Of a stretch of 63,713 bases of DNA, positions 59,462 to 63,713 are shown one piece after another. The notes beneath the pieces were generated by a model. The model worked only from the letters and a program-made list of their open reading frames with translations. It searched no databases and was not told where the DNA came from. This DNA is from Deltaproteobacteria bacterium. Lineage in GTDB: Bacteria; Desulfobacterota; Desulfobacteria; Desulfobacterales; SURF-15. The stretch covers positions 1-63,713 of the forward strand of contig JAFDFZ010000011.1 of NCBI GenBank assembly GCA_019309565.1, written 5' to 3'. Numbering within the stretch: position 1 is the first letter of the stretch; each line of letters begins with the position of its first letter. Both the position numbers and the translations under genes were made by a program.

Positions 59462-61550
59462 CCACAGGATCACGTAGAATACGCCGAATGGCTGTTTCAG
59501 CGGTGTTGGAAATTTTTGGAAATGTATCAGAAACCGCAACTAGATGACGCAGGTTGTCTGCAGTGCGCAGAACGAGCATGGCCATATCGCCTTGCTCTAT
59601 TTCAAATGTCGAACAGACAACATTCCACGCTCTTCCTGTTGCCCATGCAAACATGGTTGCTGCTGGCTTTATGGAAAGCGGTCTGACCTCGAACCGGTTC
59701 TTAGCCATCTCTTTTGCCAGGGACTTCAACCCTTTTTTTAACGATAAAAATACAGAAAGCAGTGCTTTGGGGATCAGTTTGTTATGGATTCTGTCATCGG
59801 TTTCCCGATCGCTTACAAAAATTGCGACAACAGCAGCAAGCAGCGCCGGATCCGAATCCGGTAACAGATCCTCTCTCAACCCTTCCGCCACCAGAAGCGG
59901 TTGATCGATCCGCAGCCGAGAAGCCCACTTGCCGTCATCGGTCAATTCTCCCTTCTCTGATACAAATCCCCTGCTTTGCAGGAAATGAAGGTGGCGTACA
60001 AAGTCACGCCACAGAAATAATTGATCCTCACCATAGATGCTCGCCTTTTTTTCTTTTAGCATCAGGTAGGTAGCGAATGAACGGCTGAGCAGCTCTTTGA
60101 TCTGCTCGGGAAAATGAGAGAGAAGCAGGTTTAAAACCATGGAAAAATTGATTCTAATCTGGCTTAACACCTCCGCAGGAGGCGATGTGGTCAGCTTCGC
60201 AATAAACCTCGTATCCATGAATCTTCCGGGTACTGCCACAGCGAACCCGATACGATCCATCCCGCGTCGGCCTGCTCTTCCAGTCATCTGATGAAATTCA
60301 GTTGGTGTCAGGGGTTTGAATTCTGACCCGTTAAAGCGATCTGAATTTAAAAAAACCACGCTTCTTGCTGGAAAGTTTACACCGGCTGCAACCGTTGAGG
60401 TTGCAAATACGGCATCCAGCAGACCCTGGGTCATCAGATTTTCGATCACAAGCTTCCAGGAAGGTAGCTGTCCGCTGTGGTGTGCGGCCACTGCAAGATT
60501 CTCAAGCTCCCATCGCTGGTGGTGCCGTGAAATATAAGGGCTTTGGGATGAAAACAGCTCGATTTTTTCATGAATTATTTCCCTGCGATCCTCAACAAAC
60601 TGTCTGTTTTCTGAACAAAGGGCCAGTGCCTTATCGCAATCGGCACGCGATTTTAGGAAAAATATCGCGGGAAGCAACCGGTATTTCCTTAAAACCCTAA
60701 GAATTTCCCCAAACGGCGGCAGCTTTCCAGCGGTTGCAAGACGCATCGAACGCTTGCTGTTTTCATAAGCCATCACTTTTCTGTACAGCTTCGCTTTGCC
60801 TCTAGACGAGCCGTAAGACAAAAGGGGCATAAGCCTGCCGGAAGGATGAAGAAACAGGGCATACAGAGGGACCGGCCTTTTCTTTTCCTCCACCACCACA
60901 CAGGGCCGCAAGCGGATGGAAGAAAGCCAGTCGGCGATCTCATGTGCATTTCCAATGGTTGCGGACAGCATCAGAATAGGTATTCGCGAGGGAAGGTATA
61001 TCAGGATTTCCTCCCACACCACCCCCCTGTCTTCATCTCCAAGAAAATGAGCCTCATCCAGAATTACAAAATCTGCAGACAGGCTCATGCCTTGATGCAT
61101 CGCATCGTAAAGTTGGTTTCGGAGAATTTCTGTGGTTCCTACGATGATCGGAGCTTCGGAATTTTCCTTGCGATCTCCGGTTAAAATTCCTACATTTTCT
61201 GCTCCAAATAGGTTTGAAAATTCGGTGTATTTGGCGTTGCTCAAGGCTTTTAAGGGTGAAGCATACCAGGATTTCATCCCCTTTTCCAGGTGTCTCGCTA
61301 TGGCCTGCTCGGCAATCCAGGTCTTTCCGGAACCAGTAGGAGCGGTAACCAGACAGTCTGCTTGCTCAATGGCTTCAAGCGCTTCCAGTTGGAAGGGATC
61401 GGGTTTAAAGGGCTTGCTGTCGGGAATCCCGATGCTGGCAAAAACCCGTTTTAATTTGGCATCTGCCTCAGCTCGCAATCGAACCCGCGGGGCAGGTCGC
61501 TTCCAGTGATCTCTTGTTTTTTGTGAAAAATACTTTCCTTTTCGCATCAC
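59442..61550 (-). CDS. Ski2-like DEAH-box RNA/DNA helicase
   Basis: A 702-residue superfamily 2 helicase. It has TAPTGSGKTWIAEQAIA (Walker A), VILDEAHFLGDEDRGVVWEE (DEAH), LSATIGNAHEIADW (motif III), a AAHHSGQLPSWKL region, FATSTVAAGVNFPARSVV (motif V) and QMTGRAGRRGMDRIG (motif VI). A C-terminal winged-helix and helical region (about 470-702) follows, as in Ski2/Mtr4/Hel308-type enzymes. Bacterial members are thought to act in RNA or DNA unwinding. The start overlaps the cooC stop by 4 bases, so both are on one transcript. Confidence 0.88.
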   Translation of the reverse strand: MMRKGKYFSQKTRDHWKRPAPRVRLRAEADAKLKRVFASIGIPDSKPFKPDPFQLEALEAIEQADCLVTAPTGSGKTWIAEQAIARHLEKGMKSWYASPLKALSNAKYTEFSNLFGAENVGILTGDRKENSEAPIIVGTTEILRNQLYDAMHQGMSLSADFVILDEAHFLGDEDRGVVWEEILIYLPSRIPILMLSATIGNAHEIADWLSSIRLRPCVVVEEKKRPVPLYALFLHPSGRLMPLLSYGSSRGKAKLYRKVMAYENSKRSMRLATAGKLPPFGEILRVLRKYRLLPAIFFLKSRADCDKALALCSENRQFVEDRREIIHEKIELFSSQSPYISRHHQRWELENLAVAAHHSGQLPSWKLVIENLMTQGLLDAVFATSTVAAGVNFPARSVVFLNSDRFNGSEFKPLTPTEFHQMTGRAGRRGMDRIGFAVAVPGRFMDTRFIAKLTTSPPAEVLSQIRINFSMVLNLLLSHFPEQIKELLSRSFATYLMLKEKKASIYGEDQLFLWRDFVRHLHFLQSRGFVSEKGELTDDGKWASRLRIDQPLLVAEGLREDLLPDSDPALLAAVVAIFVSDRETDDRIHNKLIPKALLSVFLSLKKGLKSLAKEMAKNRFEVRPLSIKPAATMFAWATGRAWNVVCSTFEIEQGDMAMLVLRTADNLRHLVAVSDTFPKISNTAETAIRRILRDPVVTEYES

Positions 61551-62302
61551 AGACGGATGACAATCTCACGTATGGCAGCTTTTGGGGGGGAATCAACATC
61601 AAAGGGAGATATTCCTTTTAGATCTGCCTCGATAAGCGCATTATCGAAAGGTAAAAACCCTAGAAAGTCAAATTGCGCAAGATGAGTTTTAAGAAACTCT
61701 TCATCCTGCTGCTGCCTGATCTTGTTCCCGATAAGCGCAATTTGTTTCAATCCGATTTCAGAAGCCAATTTCTGAATATGTCCGGCCGTATCGATGCTCC
61801 GCCGGCCTGGTTCTACAACAACCAGCAGCCTGTTGACCGCCTTGGCCGTGGCCCTGCCCAAATGTTCGATCCCTGCTTCCATGTCCATGACCACCACTTC
61901 GTCCCTTGCAAGCACGATGTAAGTGACCAGCGATTTTAGCAGAGTGCTTTCCGGGCAGATACAGCCGGCACCTCCTTTTTTAACCCCCCCTAGACGCATC
62001 AGCTTTATGTTATTGAAGCCAACCGAAAGTGCATCCGGAAGATCATCCACCTTTGGATTTAGTTTAAAAAACCCGCCGATGCTTCCACGTTTTGCCTCGG
62101 TTCGTTCGTATATGAGATCCTCCATTTCGGAAATAGGCGTTATTTTTTCCGCATCGGCGATCCCTATTGCCGCAGCAAGATTGGCGTCCGGATCGGCGTC
62201 AATGGCCAGCACACGCTTTCCCATCTCATCCAGAGTGCGGATGAGAAGGGCGGCAACAGTGGTTTTTCCAACACCTCCCTTGCCGCTGATGGCTAATTTC
62301 AT
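61547..62302 (-). CDS. cooC: CooC-like nickel-insertion ATPase
   Basis: A 251-residue MinD/ParA-type ATPase with the deviant Walker A KGGVGKTTVAALL, ADPDANLAAAIG, the C-x-C motif GCICPESTLL that binds nickel at the dimer interface in CooC, and VVMDMEAGIEHLGRA. It matures the nickel-iron-sulfur centre of carbon monoxide dehydrogenase. The enzyme itself is not in the window, but the MetF/Hdr operon supports a Wood-Ljungdahl pathway in this organism. ATG at 62302 (or 62305). It is followed by the helicase gene. Confidence 0.88.
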   Translation of the reverse strand: MKLAISGKGGVGKTTVAALLIRTLDEMGKRVLAIDADPDANLAAAIGIADAEKITPISEMEDLIYERTEAKRGSIGGFFKLNPKVDDLPDALSVGFNNIKLMRLGGVKKGGAGCICPESTLLKSLVTYIVLARDEVVVMDMEAGIEHLGRATAKAVNRLLVVVEPGRRSIDTAGHIQKLASEIGLKQIALIGNKIRQQQDEEFLKTHLAQFDFLGFLPFDNALIEADLKGISPFDVDSPPKAAIREIVIRL

Positions 62303-62305
62303 CAT

Positions 62306-62587
62306 AAAATCCTTTCGAATGTTGGATTAAGCGCTAAAATTGGACTACTGCGCCTTTTATTACTGAAACGCAGATCCTCTTATTGATGCATCTCCAAACA
62401 AGCTTAAAAAACTGTAAATTACATAAACTATAACACCAGCGTGCGCCTCCAGCAAGGGTTGTTAGTTAATTTAACCTGCTAACATTACCCTTGCACCTAT
62501 TGTGGCAACACTTAAAACGCCATCAAGAAAGCAGATAGATCGATGTAACTCCCCTAAATGAAAATAAAAGAACCACTTTTATATGAA
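62306..62587. other. Non-coding gap upstream of cooC
   Basis: About 280 bp between the divergent cooC start and a plus-strand promoter at 62588. It should contain the cooC promoter on the minus strand, but I see no strong match and no repeat of family A or B. Confidence 0.4.
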
Positions 62588-62616
62588 TTGACAAAAAGGA
62601 CTAAAATCAATATGAT
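62588..62616 (+). promoter_or_regulatory. Sigma-70-type promoter upstream of the export permease
   Basis: A perfect TTGACA (62588-62593), 17 bases, then TATGAT (62611-62616). It would start a transcript with a leader of about 340 bases before the ABC permease ATG at 62965. The leader is AT-rich, with no recognised riboswitch, ops element or convincing small gene. Confidence 0.65.
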
Positions 62617-62964
62617 ATATTATTTCAAATATTTAAATACATAATTTAAAATTAAAACATGCATTTTCTTTGTTTCAATTCATTTTCCAAAGACCTTTGA
62701 GAAATTGCCAATTTTTGTTTGAGTTCAAGCTTACGGCACAGAGAGGGTCTAATCCCTGGAAGGTAAAGTGAGAATTTTACCACTAAAATACATTGAGTAT
62801 TTAGAATAATAAGATCCAAGCTTGACGCAGAAATCGGACAAAAAAAGGCTTTTTTCAAAAGGTCTGAAAGATGTAATTGAAGGAGCGGAGCTGTATGCAT
62901 TTTTTGATTTCGAACAAGCGCATATCAACTTAACTAGTTAACTTCATTTAATAAATTTGTCACT

Positions 62965-63713
62965 ATGCCGGATACCTACGAAACCATAACCATCATTGAA
63001 CCCAAAAGGGGATGGATTCCTGTTGACCTTCATGAGATATGGAACTATCGGGAGTTGCTCCATTTTCTTACCAAAAGAGACATCAAGGTCAGATATAAAC
63101 AAACCGTGTTAGGAGGTCTTTGGGCCGTCATACAGCCGTTTTTCACCATGGTTGTATTTACTCTTTTTTTCGGGCGCATGGCAAAGATGCCCTCTGATGG
63201 TATTCCCTATCCTATTTTTGTGTATGCAGGGCTTTTGCCCTGGACCTATTTTTCAAATGCCCTGTCTTCTTCCGGAAACAGCCTTGTCGGCAATGCTAAC
63301 CTTATCACCAAGGTGTATTTTCCGAGGATCATCATACCGGCATCAGCCTCTTTGGCACATTTGCTGGACTTTTTTATTGCCATGTCTGTTCTTGGGGCCC
63401 TTATGGTGCACTACCGGTATCTTCCAGGGCTGGAGATCTTGCTGTTTCCATTCCTTGTCGGCCTCACCTTCCTTTGCGCCGTGGGGGTCGGCATGTGGCT
63501 TTCGGCCATGAATGTCCAGTATCGCGATATCCGTTATGTGATCCCATTTCTCATCCAATTATGGCTTTTTATATCCCCGGTTATTTATCCGGTAAGCATG
63601 GTAGATGAGAAATACCGGTGGCTGCTGGCAATAAACCCCATGGGAGGCGTGATTAACGCATATCGTTCATCTTTGCTGGGGCATAAACCCATCGAATGGT
63701 CTTTGTTGGGACT
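62965..63713 (+). CDS. Polysaccharide-export ABC transporter permease (Wzm/TagG-like), partial
   Basis: The frame is open from ATG 62965 to the end of the window (249 codons), so the C-terminus is missing. It starts MPDTYETITIIEPKRGWIPV, then WNYRELLHFLTKRDIKVRYK, the cytoplasmic entry helix of Wzm/TagG permeases. Five or six hydrophobic helices follow, with LGGLWAVIQPFFTMVVFTLF, PWTYFSNALSSSGNSLV and the ISPVIYPVSMV stretch. It should pair with a Wzt/TagH-type ATPase just outside the window to export an O-antigen or similar glycan. Confidence 0.88.
   Translation, partial: MPDTYETITIIEPKRGWIPVDLHEIWNYRELLHFLTKRDIKVRYKQTVLGGLWAVIQPFFTMVVFTLFFGRMAKMPSDGIPYPIFVYAGLLPWTYFSNALSSSGNSLVGNANLITKVYFPRIIIPASASLAHLLDFFIAMSVLGALMVHYRYLPGLEILLFPFLVGLTFLCAVGVGMWLSAMNVQYRDIRYVIPFLIQLWLFISPVIYPVSMVDEKYRWLLAINPMGGVINAYRSSLLGHKPIEWSLLG

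Noticed and set aside
62652..62900. 82-residue open frame upstream of the export permease
   Set aside because: No domain, no ribosome site, AT-rich leader sequence; treated as non-coding.

Overview
The window reads as a chromosomal segment of a strictly anaerobic, Gram-negative bacterium, most likely a completely oxidising sulfate reducer of the Desulfobacterota (Desulfobacterales-like). This is inferred from gene content: an HdrCBA-MvhD-MetVF module, CooC, a beta-oxidation locus using a membrane FeS protein with EtfAB, a flavodiiron/rubredoxin/desulfoferrodoxin oxygen-defence cluster, a small multiheme cytochrome, and a full lipid A/BAM/Lol envelope cluster. No rRNA, CRISPR array or prophage was seen.

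Layout. 1-1.6 kb is a scar: an IS91-type transposase remnant abuts a decayed FIST-PAS-SpoIIE signalling gene. 1.6-9.4 kb (minus strand) holds a PEP-synthase-like dikinase, a DVU0298-type protein, a frameshifted ferredoxin and the redox-stress cluster (flavodiiron protein, rubredoxin, flavodoxin-ArsC fusion, triheme cytochrome, zinc ribbon, flavodoxin, rubredoxin-like protein, desulfoferrodoxin). 9.6-25.8 kb is envelope biogenesis: a GT39/GT2/PAP2 set, then msbA, a DUF374 acyltransferase, lpxB, a Gfo/Idh oxidoreductase, lpxI, lpxA, fabZ, lpxD, skp, bamA, lolD and lolC/E, almost all head-to-tail on the minus strand. 26.3-28.9 kb carries pilS- and pilC-like genes between repeat elements. 29.4-35.2 kb (plus) is informational: a DHH-CBS-tRNA nucleotidyltransferase, trpS, scpA, scpB, an HU/IHF gene and tRNA-Val(CAC). 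35.4-41.8 kb is mixed (an APH-like/P-loop kinase, a DNA glycosylase, glycosyltransferases, a DapA-family aldolase).

41.9-48.8 kb is an operon hdrC-hdrB-hdrA-mvhD-metV-metF, the gene set of the proposed electron-bifurcating methylenetetrahydrofolate reductase. Its mvhD has an in-frame UGA in a conserved Cys position followed by a stem-loop, so it should be a selenoprotein. 49-57.5 kb is a fatty-acid degradation locus (TetR regulator, acyl-CoA dehydrogenase, FadD, membrane FeS oxidoreductase, EtfB, EtfA). Two identical 18-bp palindromes of the FadR-box type lie in the promoters before the regulator and before the FeS oxidoreductase. 57.5-62.3 kb has an HD-GYP protein, an HD hydrolase, a Ski2-like helicase and CooC. 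The window ends inside a polysaccharide-export ABC permease.

Two families of short non-coding inverted-repeat elements are scattered through intergenic regions: family A (about 300 bp, two complete copies and one half copy) and family B (about 100-170 bp, three copies). One family B copy appears to sit inside the family A half copy. They mark the module boundaries at 26, 29, 35, 37.8 and 48.9 kb.
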